Assembly: GCA_029747015.1 (NCBI GenBank)
Contig: JAKOGI010000367.1
Location: 186,001-250,000, forward strand
Direction of reading: 5' to 3'
Length of the DNA: 64,000 nt
DNA from: Carnegiea gigantea
Lineage: Eukaryota; Streptophyta; Magnoliopsida; Caryophyllales; Cactaceae
The position numbers were made by a program, and so were the translations under genes. Each line of letters begins with the position of its first letter. The first letter of the stretch is position 1. Positions 1 through 11,345 of this stretch are shown here, one piece after another. A model generated the notes under the pieces. It did not search any database and had not been told where the DNA came from. It saw only the letters and a list, made by a program, of their open reading frames with translations.

Positions 1-900
1 AAAATGTATTAAAAATGATTGAAATAACAGTTGCTATGTTCAAAAAATTATGCAAGGAAATCGAAGCTGAATTTATCAGAGCTAAACCTGATTCCAAAAA
101 AATAGTTAGAGAATGACAAATAAAGATTAATAACATAAAATTATGGGATATAAAATATTTGGTGAATTATATTGCTGAATTTAGTCAAAATTATTACCAA
201 CTTGGACATAATCAAACCAATCTTGGTATATTTTATGGGAAATTACCATATCCGATCAACTCTATAATCAACAAAATATACATCTAATGGCTTGAGAAAG
301 TAAATGTCATTGATACGCTTAGTACAAGAATATCTTATCTAAGAAAATGGGTCAATGACCATCTTTGAATCTCCAAAAACGAAAGAAAATGAAGAAACAA
401 TTTCTAAACTATTGGGATAATCCTCACCAATGGGGAAAGGAACCTGACAGGAGATGGAAAAAGAAATTTTATAAGAAAAGGAGCTTTAACAAGCAAAGGC
501 GAGAGAAATATGAAACAAAATATTATAACAAACCAAGCCCTAAAAAACAAACAATTGTTTAGAAAAGTCGTTATTGTTCTATAGGGAAAAACAACTCTAA
601 GTATTGGGTATGTGGAAAAGTAGGTCATTATACAAATGAATGCAAAAATACGAATGATAACAAGCTTATTGAAACTTTGGGTGATCTAGATTATTTTGAG
701 TTTCATGAGGAAGAAGCACTTGATCTAGCCCTAAAAAACAACAAAGAAATTGTTGGAATTGCACTAGAAGACAAATATGAAGAAAGCAATTATGAAGAAA
801 CTAGTCATATGATGAAAAGTAGCTTAATTAGTCTTGGTAATCTTCAAGGAGAAGAATTTATTATAGACAATGAAGATCTCAAATGAGATTGGGTCCTTCC
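1..900 (+). pseudogene. Pararetroviral coat protein region, C-terminal part (broken)
   Basis: The window opens inside the coat protein region; the matching part of copy C is about 28055-28513. A very basic Lys/Arg-rich segment (365-562) precedes a CX2CX4HX4C zinc knuckle at 602-643, then an acidic Glu/Asp-rich tail (677-886). The basic arm plus knuckle is typical of caulimovirid coat proteins, which bind the pregenomic RNA. The knuckle is damaged: the first cysteine codon is TAT (602-604, Tyr), while Cys 611-613, His 626-628 and Cys 641-643 remain. Stops and frame changes separate the pieces. Confidence 0.75.
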
Positions 901-915
901 TATAATTTAGAAAGA

Positions 916-1775
916 CATGATCAATAAAAAATTCATCTTTTAATTAAAGAGTAAGTATGTACGTGAAATGAAGGAAGGAGCTTTAGAGATAAAAGACCGT
1001 GAGTATGATGTGGCAGAAGTTAATGTCATTAATTGGGAAAGCATCCTCAAGCATAAGAAAAATGTAAAGTATAGATATATCCATGTTCGAAGTGTCAAAG
1101 TATAAATTACTCCTTTATAGTATTATGGCAAAGATATTGATATTTATGTTTTGCTCTGTGATATCAGGCATACCAAATTTACTAATCAAATTATCGCATG
1201 GATTAAGACCAACTTATGTAACAGATCTGTAGGGTTTAATTGCCAACCTGGATATTATGTAAGCCTGAAAGATGAATTTACAAAAAGCTTTCTATCCCCT
1301 AAGATAAAAAGAGTTGGCATGGACATGAAAAGAGAGGGATGACCACTAAGGATATTTTGAAAAATAATCTACACATTAGATAACACTATGGATACAAAGA
1401 CTAAGGTAACAATGATAGAGACAGAAAAATTTTGAATGTCTTACTCCAATGCAAAAAAATCAAAGGATACAATGCAATTTGTCGAAGATAAAAATCTGTA
1501 GTCTTAGATATCTCGCATTGCCAATCATAAAAAAACTCAATAAGAAAAATATAATAAAAATTGATGAAAATGGTAAAATTACCGTTAAACACCAATTACT
1601 AAGAAGCATGAGTACAAGATCAGAAAGAGGACAAGGGTCTTCATTAGCTGAAGAAGAGCTTAAAGAAGATGATACAATTCGCATGACCAGTGCAATGAGT
1701 AGAATGAGTTTTGAATCTACAAGACATAGTGTAGACCAAAGTACGTGTCTAGATAAAAAAAGTCATTGGCTATAA
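916..1775 (+). pseudogene. Pararetroviral movement protein region (30K superfamily-like), broken
   Basis: The fragments include the short stretch KYRYIH near 1066, a core read from 1151 to 1342 (DIRHTKFTNQII, then SVGFN and YYVSLKDEF), and a Ser/Glu-rich tail at 1600-1750 (SMSTRSERG, RMSFESTRHS). The core resembles the conserved part of caulimovirid cell-to-cell movement proteins, which line tubules through plasmodesmata. The assignment rests on pattern recognition and on its position after the zinc knuckle and before the protease. Copy C has the matching region at 26700-27474. Several in-frame stops and frame changes are present; no complete protein can be made. Confidence 0.65.
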
Positions 1776-1779
1776 TATA

Positions 1780-3440
1780 ATGACTGTTAGTGAGTCAATC
1801 TACGAGGATGAATTAGTTAAAAATATGATTGGGGAGATTTGCTATGAAGTCACCAAGACAAATCCTAATAGCATCTATATCCCAATAAATGTATGTTTAC
1901 ATGGATATGATAGATATGAATTGTGTGTCTACATAGATAGTGGTTGTTATGTCTGTTTTGGAAAAAAGATCTTCATTTGAGTTAGCACTAATAATCTCAC
2001 TACTTGAGTTATCTATTAAAGAGCATATTGGTAAACAACAAGAGCAATCATGCAAAGAACCATGCTTCTATAATCCTCTTAAATTTTGGGATAAAGATAA
2101 GATATTTACAAAGATTATTTTGTTAAATCCCAACACTATTATGCGAGTCTGACAAATGGTGTGTACATACTAAGATATCCAAGAATTTGATAAGCAAATC
2201 AAAGACCTATTAGATAAAGGGTTAATTAGAAACAATAAGAATCCTCACACTTGTCTTGCTTTTATAGTAAGAAATAATGCTGAAGAGAAAAGGAGAAAGC
2301 TAGAATGGCAATCATTACAAAATACTTAATGATTATACTATCTTTGATGGTTATTATATTTCTAACAAAACAATCCTTTTCAATAAACTTCAAGAAGTCT
2401 CTTAGTTCTCTAAAAGGATTGCAAAAGCAGATAATGGCAGATAAAAATGGGCGAAGAAAGCATTCCTTTAACAGCTTTTAGTGCCCCTTAAGGACATTAT
2501 AAGCAGATAGTAATGCCATTTGGTCCTAAAAGTGCACATCAAATATTTCAAAGAAGAACCTATAAAATTTTCAAATATCTTAATCATTGCTATCTGGCTT
2601 GCCTTGATGATATCCTCATCTTTTTTAAGGCCATAGAATAGCACAAAGATGATGTCCCACCTGCCAGCCAAAGATACATTGATCATGGTATTATTCCTGG
2701 TAGAAACAGGTGCATTAATGTTGAACAACAAATCGAGGTTTTAGGTCTTAAAATAAAAGCTAGGCAAAATCATCCCACGAAAACATATTCCAAAAAAAAT
2801 AGAACATTTTCCTGAGAATATTGAAGATAGGAAGTAATTAGAAATGTTTCTTGGATGTCTTACCTATGCTTCATACTTCATTACAGATATATCTAAATTG
2901 AGAAATCTATTACAGCAAAAACTCAACAAAGAAGTAAGTTGGATGTGGACCCCTAATGATTTAAAGATTGTTCAAAACTTTAAAAACATGTGTAAAAATC
3001 TTGTTGTTCTTAATCTACCTAATGAAGAAGATGATTTAATTCTTGAGATAGATGCCAACAACGAGCATTAGAGTGCAATACTCAAAATCAAAGAAGAAGA
3101 AAACTCTGCAGCTATTGTAGTGGAAGTTTTAATAAAGCGAAATCTAACTATCCTACGATCGAAAACAAAATCATTGCAGTCATAAGAGGAATTAAAAAGT
3201 TCTTAATCTTTTTATTCCCAAAACCTTTTCTTATTCGAACTTATTGCAAAAGACTGCTTGGTTTCTTGATAAAGAATTTATCAAATATGCAAGCGTAAGG
3301 GAGACTCTTGAGTTAGCAGTTATGGCTTCATCAGTTTTTTTTATTTATTAAACATATACAGACATCAAAGAATTTTCTAGCAGATAGTTTAACTCGTGAG
3401 CTTGATAATGGTGATCAACATAGTAGAACTCCTGTCGAAA
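1780..3440 (+). pseudogene. Pararetroviral protease - reverse transcriptase - RNase H region (broken)
   Basis: An Asp-Ser-Gly aspartic protease motif lies at 1936-1944 in a YIDSGC context. The RT follows (about 2150-2830) with the entry segment around QEFDKQIKDLLDKGLI. The RT active-site box at 2600-2611 reads Cys-Leu-Asp-Asp, where copies B and C keep Tyr-Ile/Val-Asp-Asp, so the catalytic tyrosine position is lost. RNase H follows (about 3030-3400), with EIDANNEH near 3045 and a tail near 3380 (SLTRELD in related frames). Such polyproteins copy the viral pregenomic RNA into DNA. Many stops and frame changes. Confidence 0.8.
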
Positions 3441-4394
3441 AAGGTGGAAATCCAAAATGAAATGCCATTGCTACTAGAATGGGTTTGTCCTTCTAGTAGA
3501 ATCCTTATGGATATTTTGGAATTCCATTCAAAAAGTAGATGATGCTTTGGTCTGCTATCTTCTTCCTATCTAATAGCAATAAGGTTAAGCCTTTTAGAAC
3601 TACAAATGAATGATATTCAAGAAAAAATAAGTTCTTATGTTTAAGAAAAATGGTTCAACAACTGGTATATAGTCTGGATCAACTACTATCATAACTATTC
3701 TTATGATATTTGGGAGTTACGGAGTACTACGATCTTCTTTCCTGATAGATCTGAAGTAGGTCGTGTTATATTGCCAATAATTCAATCTCTCTAGATGATG
3801 CCATCATGAAAGCTTGGGAATCTGGAATGGTAGCTTATCTCATGAAAATCACATATCCAAAGTACCCATTCTTCTCAAAACTAGTTGATTTTCAACCGTG
3901 CATGTATAATAGAATCTGTTGGATTCTCACATCTCCTGATTGTCTGACATAAATTCCATACATTAAAAGCATGTATGCGGAGGTAAATTGTACAATAATT
4001 GAGTATGAAAATGAAAAAGTCAAATAGCACATGATCTTGTTTAATTAGTTAATTTAGATGATGTCAATCATCAACGACAAGAATGGTTTCTAGAACGACA
4101 TGAAGTAGTCGGCGATCATCAAATGTTGGCATTAATTGAACAAGGAAAAACACCAATGCATTGCGAGAAGACGACTTTCGTCTATTATAATGATCAAGCA
4201 AATAAATGACGGTAGAAGGAGCTATATCAGAAGATGTCTTTCATTATCTCTTTGATGTTATAGGTGAAAAATTCTTATCAGAAAAAAGAAAGAAATATCT
4301 TCATGAATTATTTATAAGGTGGGATATAGACATTTGTAACTTAATAAACATTTTGATGATTTTGTGGATAATGATGGACAATAAATATTATTAG
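3441..4394 (+). pseudogene. Unidentified C-terminal pararetroviral region, conserved in copies A, B and C
   Basis: Downstream of RNase H all three copies keep about 0.9 kb of similar coding-like sequence. In copy A it includes the pattern YNYSYDIWE (about 3690-3715), then TIFFPD, and ends in a Lys/Glu-rich piece at 4206-4394 (FLSEKRKKYLHELF). Copy B has the same words at about 11620-11680 and 12095-12286. I do not recognise a domain. By position it could be the transactivator/inclusion-body gene that related viruses carry last, or a C-terminal extension of the polyprotein. Broken by stops. Confidence 0.55.
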
Positions 4395-4603
4395 AGATGA
4401 AGGCATAAAGAATCTGAGTATGTATGACTAGTATTGTCAGCATTAAGTACTCTAAAATGTTATTGCACTATTATTCTATGTTTACCAAGTGTTAAGTCAA
4501 TAAAATAATGTAGTCCATTGTAGCCATGTGAGGGCAACTATAGTCACATGAAAATACCAGCATATATTGTAGTCATTAGGGCATCCTATGTAGCCATCTT
4601 CTC

Positions 4604-4611
4604 TATAAAAA
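4604..4611 (+). promoter_or_regulatory. TATA box of pararetroviral pregenomic promoter, copy A
   Basis: TATAAAAA sits after the last coding-like region and 160 bp before an AATAAA signal, as in the 35S-type promoter of caulimovirids. The same box, with matching surroundings, occurs in copy B (12571-12577) and copy C (16624-16630, minus strand). Upstream are repeated TGTAGCC-like words. Confidence 0.65.
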
Positions 4612-4770
4612 GAGAGGCTGAGTATTGAGAAGGGATACGATCATTTGAGCATACTGAAACAAAAGAGAAGTTGAGAATTTCCATGTCTCTATAAGCAAGC
4701 ATATCTAATGATCTTAGTAGTTTAAGTCCCTTCAATGTTTCCATTGTAATATGCCCATTTTCAAGCATTC

Positions 4771-4776
4771 AATAAA
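4771..4776 (+). terminator. Poly(A) signal AATAAA, copy A
   Basis: AATAAA lies about 165 bp after the TATA box, inside the predicted terminally redundant region of the pregenomic RNA, where caulimovirids place it. Copy C keeps AATAAA (16456-16461, minus strand); copy B has AATAAT (12739-12744). Confidence 0.5.
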
Positions 4777-5253
4777 AGAAGTTTCCCAATAGGAAAAATT
4801 ATTCAATCGAACCTTATGTCTTAAATATTATAATTTCTTGATTAAAGATCCACTGTCCTTAAAAGTATTTAAAAAAACTTGATAAGAGACTATGGTCTGG
4901 AGTAGGAAACCAAACGGATCTATAATGTGCCTGATATAAAGAAGGTGGGGTTGAGATTAGCAATCTTTATAAACTAGAAGCAATAGGAACACCAGGGTCC
5001 GGCGCGGACTAAGTTCAAGTCAAAACTCTTTAATTAAGCTCTATTATGTTGCTAAGTATGGTGGGCCTGTAACCACAGAAAATATAATATTTATGATATA
5101 AATAGTAGATCGTAATAACTAGTACTAGTAAAGTCATTATAAGAAATTTAATCATTTAAATCAAGCATATTTCTTGAAAAAACCCTAAAGATAGCTTATT
5201 TGCATCTTTTATCCAATTCTAGGGGTTTCTATAATTTCAAAAAGTTTTGGGTC
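4777..5253 (+). other. Pararetroviral leader region, copy A
   Basis: Non-coding AT-rich sequence that matches copies B (12745-13190) and C (16010-16455, minus strand) well, including TCCTTAAAA near the start and AGCTTATTTGCAT near 5190. It corresponds to the 5' leader of the pregenomic RNA. No open frame of note. Confidence 0.5.
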
Positions 5254-6489
5254 AAAAGTGAGAAACGAAATTGTGCAGGAGGTATTAAAAATTAAAAAAA
5301 TAGCTGTTCCAAAGGAAAAATTAAAACACCATACCTTCGCGTACTAAAAAATTAAGTAAAAAACGTGAGGCGTAAAAAAATCAATAACACACATAAGTCA
5401 AGGAACTAAAAAGTCAATTACCTATACCCACATGGTGCTATTGAGATTAAGGACTCCACCAAAAACCACATATATAAAGTGAATGGGAATAGGTTGAAGC
5501 ACTTTCTAGAAATGCCAAGTGAAGGAGATATGGGGTGTCACTTGCTATGGAAGTCCCATCCTCTTGTATATATGTAGATATGTGTGCTTTGTGTGGGTTT
5601 TGGAAAAAATGAGAGGAGAAAAAATTGGTGAGAAATTACCTAAAAAATAGAAAAGAAGGTAGAAAAGAATAAGGGAAAACTTTGGAGAAAAAAAAAGAGG
5701 GAAAGTTTCAAAATGACAAAAAAAGAGAGTGAATTAGAGGCTAAATAAAATGTTGAGAGAGAAACGAGTGAGAATAAAGAGAGAAGAGAAAAAAATGGGA
5801 AAAAACAGCTGACCTTCAGAAGGTAAGATTACTTGGATGCAGATCTAGCATGAGGAGGTCGTACCATGAAGCACTCGCATGCCATACTCCTAAAATCTGA
5901 GCTGACTGCTAGAGAAATGGCACGGGGTGACTGTGCTTAGTGGCATGACCATGTTACTCCTACTAATTTTGAACCTAATACCAAAGATTGGCATAAGGTG
6001 CCATACCATGCGGCACATCCATGCCACAATACTTGAGTCCTGCAAAAAAAGCCCAAAGTGCCCTTATTTTGCTCTATTTCTTCCACTTTTTTTCTTCTCT
6101 TCTTCCTTCAGTCGACACACGCTCATTCAATCCTCGTTTCTCCATCACCTAAATCCTCAACAAAACTTCAAAATTTCTATCAAAATCTTTAGTTTTCTTC
6201 ATCCTAAACCTTTTTCCACTCGAATTTCTCCTAAAATCACTCAGATTCTCCTTTCCTCCTCATTCACCTTCTTTCTGTGAAACCCTAAGCACCATTACTG
6301 AGGTTAAAAGTGATACAGAGAAAAACCTCAACCCTAACCCCAAATTCATCGCTCATTTAGCAGCTCGAGCACATAATGAGAATTTTTAGGAATAAGCATT
6401 ACACTTTCATCTCCCCACGGACTTGAATTCTTCTAACGTGGGTAAAAAACATTTAAAGTAGCCTCCAACCAAGCTTACCGACCCTAAGA
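5254..6489. other. No gene; purine-rich tract and Athila-like leader sequence
   Basis: About 5600-5810 is strongly purine-rich (A/G). About 5860-6040 holds repeated GGCACG/CATGCC words of the kind found next to Athila-type ORF1 sequences. About 6050-6280 is pyrimidine-rich and ends in AAACCCTAAGCACCATTAC, resembling the leader before the ORF1-like pseudogene. I find no coding region. Confidence 0.4.
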
Positions 6490-6497
6490 AGTTAACC

Positions 6498-8246
6498 ATG
6501 TCTTTGCCTTCATTCAATCTCACTCCTAAGAGGAACCAAGGTAAATCTGATGCTTACCCATTATTGATTCATCCACATAATCAAGGCCTTCAATTTGAGA
6601 ATGCGGAATAAGGTAGAAAATATGAGACATTAACCTCTAGGCTTACCTGTGAGTTAAAGTATTGGCATGTAGACATAGTAAAGATTTCGAGAATGTTAGA
6701 TGAGGTGCATTATTGCTTCTTAATTTAGGCTAGCTTGAATTTATGAATTTGAAATGTGAAACATGTGATAGGTTGGTCCTTCAATTTTTAAGCTCTTTGA
6801 CTTTTGATTGGGGTAGTTGCTATAAGGGAAGTACTTGTTGATGAAATTTCAAATGTTTAGAGATAATGTGAAATGGAGTCCCAGGGATTTCAATGAGATT
6901 ATTCACCTTGCGGTGAGAAGTAAGGTTAACAGGGATGTGCCCAATACTTTGAGCCCTGATTCTATGTGGCTTAGTGTTATATGTGCATAATGGAAGGTTT
7001 ATTATGATAGATGAGTTTGACCACGTATATTTAGCTTTAGGTAGGCTAAGATGACAAATTTCTACAATATAAACATTCATTGTCTGCAAGACTTAGTGGC
7101 TAGCATCATATTTAGGCATCATGGTTGCCAAAATATTTGTAGGAAAGACAAACTATTTGTAATTTTGTCTACTTTAAATGGTGAGCATATTGACACTGGA
7201 TCTGTCATACTGCACCACCTTATGAAGGTTACAATAACCTCATACAATAATGTGATAAGTCTGGGGGGATTAGTCACCACTATTACAATTAGGTTTGCAC
7301 TTGAGGGGAGGTCTGGCATATTAGAAGCTCAATTCTTCGGTGGAAGTTTACACATCCCCACTTTGAGGCTCATGATTATCATAGACATCAAAGGAGGCAA
7401 TTACAAATACCCACACTACAATAGGATTTTCTCTTTTCCCTTTCTAAGGTGGGCTGCACAACATTGTTATAAAAGGGCAACTAGTCCTGTGATACGGCAG
7501 TGTAAAGTGAGGCATTTGAGGAAATGCCCCAAATGGTACATGAGAGAGATTTTAGTGATTAGTTAGCTAATAATGACGATGGTAATGAGGTTAGTGGAGA
7601 AGGTGAGCAACCCCAAGAAGAACCATGACAATAACCACCCTTATTTGATATGGGTTGGTTGGTCATCATCGGCTCGTGCCCCTTTTGGTGAAACATTCCT
7701 TCATTCCTTTTCTACCCTCCAACTTGAGGTAGCTAGTTTGTGTTTTAATTATAAGGTGTTGAGGCAAAATGTGAACAACATAGTCGGCTGCATCGATCCT
7801 ATAAATGACGAGGTCACTTATTTTAGGGGCTTTGTAAATACAAGAGGGAAATGGGAAGAGTAAGCAGAAAAGCGCGAGCCATTAGAAAGGCTCAGGAGTT
7901 GGTGGAGAGAAGATAAATAATGAAATTGTGCAGAGCCAAGTGGAAGGCCTATGCTAACAAGAGGAGACGCTTCACATGTACATGGACAACCAAGGGAGTT
8001 TGGTATTTCCTTTATAATTTCTTTCACCTCTTATACAGAGCCAAGTGGAGGGCCTATGCTAACAAGAGGAGACGCTTCACATGTACATGGACAACTATTC
8101 TTTCACCTCTTTTAGCCACCATTTGGACCCAACGGAGCCGATTTATTGTGATGTATATTTCCCTCCCTACCTACTCTTTATCACTTATATTAGTTGTGAG
8201 CAGAACTTTCATATTTGATATTTTAGAAAGGGGGCTGCCCATTTAG
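6498..8246 (+). pseudogene. Athila-type Ty3/gypsy ORF1-like (env-position) protein, degenerate
   Basis: Fragments at 6498-6725, 7051-7566, 7573-7863 and 7920-8246 read in different frames. The first starts MSLPSFNLTPKRNQ and contains RKYETLTSRL, resembling the RYE.LL.RP opening of Athila ORF1-like proteins. The second contains LHCLQ-type residues, then GEHIDTGSVILHHL and SLGGLVT, matching the VDTG-HHL and GGLIT pattern of the same family. The function of this protein is unknown. No RT or integrase of an Athila element is visible nearby, so this is an orphan fragment between pararetrovirus copies A and B. The family assignment is from memory of its motif pattern. Confidence 0.55.
7931..8095 (+). 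repeat. Tandem duplication, 105-bp period, inside the Athila-like ORF
   Basis: The 60 bases at 7931-7990 recur at 8036-8095 with very few changes (start CAGAGCCAAGTGGA). The period is 105 bp, exactly 35 codons, so the frame is kept and the peptide AYANKRRRFTCTW appears twice. A short word, TTCTTTCACCTCTT, follows both copies. Confidence 0.9.
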
Positions 8247-8792
8247 GGTAGGCCACATTATATTCAATCTCTTTCTCACTTGTTCTTATTCCCCACCATT
8301 TGCTCTTTTATTATCATAATTAGTAATGATGAATGATTGTGAAGTGGGCCATTTGTGATCTAATTTTGGTTTTCGTATGGCCATTGAATTGAGGATTTGT
8401 CATGTTGATCGAGCTTGTATTCCTCATGTTCAAGTAAGATTTGTATGAACTTATCAATGGGCTCCTAGGAGCATAGACAATGTATATAGTTCACATTTTG
8501 GTTAGATGCTGCATTTCCAATGTACGTATGCATTCATGCTTGTGAATTCAACCCTCCTCCACCTCTCCAGGTATCTTCTATTTATTCACTTATGAACATT
8601 TTATCTTTTCATTATTTACCTTTTATGACTTTAGTTCCCACAATGCGGGCATCGTGCATTTTAAGTGTAGGGGGTGAGGAGGTTGTTCCTTTAAAATATT
8701 TAAAAAATAAAAAAGGGAAACTTTTTTAAAAATTAAAAAGCTTTTAATTTTTGTATATATTGCGTGGTTTAAGGGAGAACGTGCGATTTTGG
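8247..8792. other. No gene; Athila-like non-coding tail
   Basis: No coding region. The purine stretch AAGTGTAGGGGGTGAGGAGG (about 8660-8680) after a CATCGTGCATTTT word is like the non-coding tract that follows ORF1 in Athila elements. The segment ends where copy B's inverted-repeat end begins. Confidence 0.4.
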
Positions 8793-8970
8793 GGGTAATT
8801 TACATTTAGAACCATCGAACTTTGGTGTATTCATTTGTAGGACCAGCTTTTCGAAAAGTTCATTACCAGGACAATTGAGTTATTGTACAATCAACTTTTG
8901 GAGGACAAATCACTATTGAAATTTTTATATAATTTACAAAACTTTTCATATTTACAAATATAATCCCAAC
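8793..8970 (+). repeat. Left terminal inverted repeat of copy B unit
   Basis: Aligns closely with 29549-29720 read on the minus strand (copy C). Shared words include AATTTACATTT, GGTGTATTCATTTG, GACAAATCACTATT and CTTTTCATATT. It pairs imperfectly with the right end, 13192-13353. Confidence 0.65.
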
Positions 8971-9040
8971 CCTTAAAAATTTACCTTCAAAAAATCCAAA
9001 TATATGCATGTGATATTCTACTCACTAGTACTAATTGAAG

Positions 9041-9044
9041 CCCT
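9041..9044 (+). other. Deletion junction with 4-bp microhomology (CCCT)
   Basis: Copy B runs from TTGAAGCCCT straight into ATGCAAAAG. In copy C the first half is at 29469-29480 and the second at 26935-26947 (minus strand), about 2.5 kb apart, each next to CCCT. The intervening primer site, ORF1, coat region and most of the movement region are missing in B. Confidence 0.8.
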
Positions 9045-11345
9045 ATGCAAAAGATTTAGACAAGTAAATCCAATCTATATGAGATAAAGATTGATCGTTC
9101 ATGGATATCTAGCTTTGCTAACCCTAAAAAAATTGATAAGAAAAATGTGAAAAAAATTGATGATAATGGTAAAATTATCATTAAACTCCAATTATTAAGA
9201 AGTATGATTGTAAGGTCATAACAGGAGAAGGGTCTTCATCAGCTAAAGAAGAGCTTAAAGAAGATGATACAATTAGCAACTCCATGGAAATGAGTAGAAT
9301 GAGTTTTGAGCCTACAAGACATAGTGTAGACTAACGTATGAGTCAAGATAGAAAAGTCATTGAGTACAAAACAAGAACTGTTAGTGAACGAAGATGAATT
9401 AGTAAAAAAAAATATAACTATGGAGATATGCTATGAAGCTACAAATACAAATCCTAATAGCATCTATATTCCAATCAAGGTATGTTTAGAGGATATAATA
9501 AATATAAATTATATGGTTGCATTGATAGTGGTTGTTCTGTATAGTTTGGAAAAAGAACATTATTTCAAGAATTTATGTGGAAAAAAAGTCAAGAATTCTT
9601 TACAAGTAAGGATAGCGAGTAACAGCATTATGAACCATAACAAGGCAATAAAAGGGTTATCCATGGAATTAGAGGGTCTAATGCATTATACTAATTCTAT
9701 GGGCTACAGATCAACCCTCTCATGATATAATTATTGGCAATAATTTTCAGAGACTATATTGTCCATGCACACAGATCATAAACCAAATAATATTCATAAT
9801 TAATGGTCGTTTTATTCCTATCGAAAAATTAAGTAAGGCATATACTCATAAGAAACTTAAGTCTACACGCAAACAGTGTGGTGAGAAGGTAATGCCTATA
9901 CAATGTGAGATACCACTGGCAATCTCACCACTTGAGTTGTCTATTAAAAAGCAGATTGTTGAACAACAAGAGCAAATATGCAAAGAGCTCTACTCTAATA
10001 ATCCTCAAAAATTTTGGGATAAAGATATGACATTTGTAAAAATGACTTTGTTAAATCCCAATACTATTATTCAAGCCAAACAAATGTTGTGTAGACACCA
10101 GGATATCCAGGAATTTGATAAACAAATCAAAGAACTTCTGGCTAAAGGATTAATCAGGAATAACAAGAGCCTCACACTAATCGCACTTTCATGGTAAGAA
10201 ATTATGCTTAAGAAAAAAGAGAAAAAGTAACAATGGTAATCAATAACAAAAAGCTTAATGATAATACTATCTTTTATGGTTATTATATTCCTAATAAAAC
10301 AGTCCTTTTCAATAAAATTGAAGGAGTCTCTTGGTTCTCAAAAATGGATTGCAAAATTGGATACTGATAGATAAAAATAGATAAATAAAGCATTCCTTTA
10401 ACAGCATTTATTGCCCCACTAGGACATTATGAATGGATAGTAATGACATTTGATCTTAACCACCCAAATATTCCAAAGAAGAATGGATAACATCTGCAAA
10501 GACGTTAATCACTGTTATTTAGTTTACATCGATGATATTCTTGTCTTTTCCAAAACCATAAAATAGCATAAAGATGATGTCTTAGCTATCACCTAAAGAT
10601 GCATTGATCATGGAATTATACTCGGTAAAAACAAGTGCATTTATGCTGAACAAGATATTGAGTTTTTAAGTCTAGAGATAAAAGCTGGACAAACCATTCT
10701 ACAAAAACATATTCCGGAAAAAATAGAAAACTTCCTTAAAAAGATTAAAGATAGCAAGCATTTAGATAGGTTTCTTGGATGGCTTACCTATGCTCCAGAT
10801 TTCATTAATGATACTAAGAAAGTTATTGCAATAGAAACTCAAAAAAGAAGTTAGTTGACATAGACCCCTATTGATTCAAAGAATGTTCAGAACTTCAAAA
10901 AGATGTGGAAAAAGCTTCATGTTCTTAATTTGCCTAATGAAGGAGATGATTTAATTCTTGAGATAGATGCCAACAATGAGCACTGGAGTGCGGTACTCAA
11001 AATCGAAGAAGGAGAATAACTCTGCAAATATTGAAGTGGAAGCTTTAATAATGCGAAACATAACTATCCCACAATGGAAAAAGAAATCCTTACAGCCATA
11101 AGGGGAATTGAAAAGTTCTTAATTTTTTTGGCCTAAAACCTTTCCTTATTCGAATGAACTATAAAGGAATACTTAGTTTTATGAAAAAGAATCTATCAAA
11201 CATGTAAGCACAAGAACGACTCCCACATTGGAAATTATGGCTTAACCGATTTTCTTTCTCTATTGAACATATACAGGGGTCGAACAAATTCTCTGGCGAA
11301 TAGTTTAACTTGTGAACTCACCAATAGTGATCATCAGAGTAGACC
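9045..11345 (+). pseudogene. Copy B movement-protein tail, protease, reverse transcriptase and RNase H (broken)
   Basis: The movement-protein tail (9045-9355) carries the MSFEPTRHS-like words. The protease Asp-Ser-Gly is at 9534-9542. The RT entry region is the longest open piece (9892-10197: QEFDKQIKELLAKGLI). The RT active-site box at 10525-10536 reads Tyr-Ile-Asp-Asp and is intact. RNase H has EIDANNEHWSA near 10960-10995 and a TMEKEI.TAIRGIEKF pattern near 11070-11110. This is the replication polyprotein of a caulimovirid. Stops and frame changes occur throughout. Confidence 0.8.

Larger units (their letters stand above)
1..5253 (+). mobile_element. Endogenous pararetrovirus copy A (Caulimoviridae, solendo-/cavemovirus-like), decayed, left-truncated by window
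   Basis: Seen in order on the + strand: coat-protein zinc-knuckle region, movement-protein-like region, aspartic protease motif, reverse transcriptase, RNase H, an unidentified C-terminal region, TATA box, poly(A) signal and leader. Every reading frame is interrupted, so this is a dead integrated copy. Coat protein upstream of movement protein, followed by protease-RT-RNase H, is the layout known for solendoviruses and cavemoviruses; petuviruses and florendoviruses place the movement protein first. Copies B (8793-13353) and C (15855-29720, minus strand) align along almost the whole length. Similarity of the right end to B and C fades near 5253, and the inverted-repeat end those copies carry is not convincing here. 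Confidence 0.85.

Noticed and set aside
1..5253. Petuvirus or florendovirus assignment
   Set aside because: Those carry the movement domain ahead of the coat region; here the knuckle comes first in both copies where it is visible.
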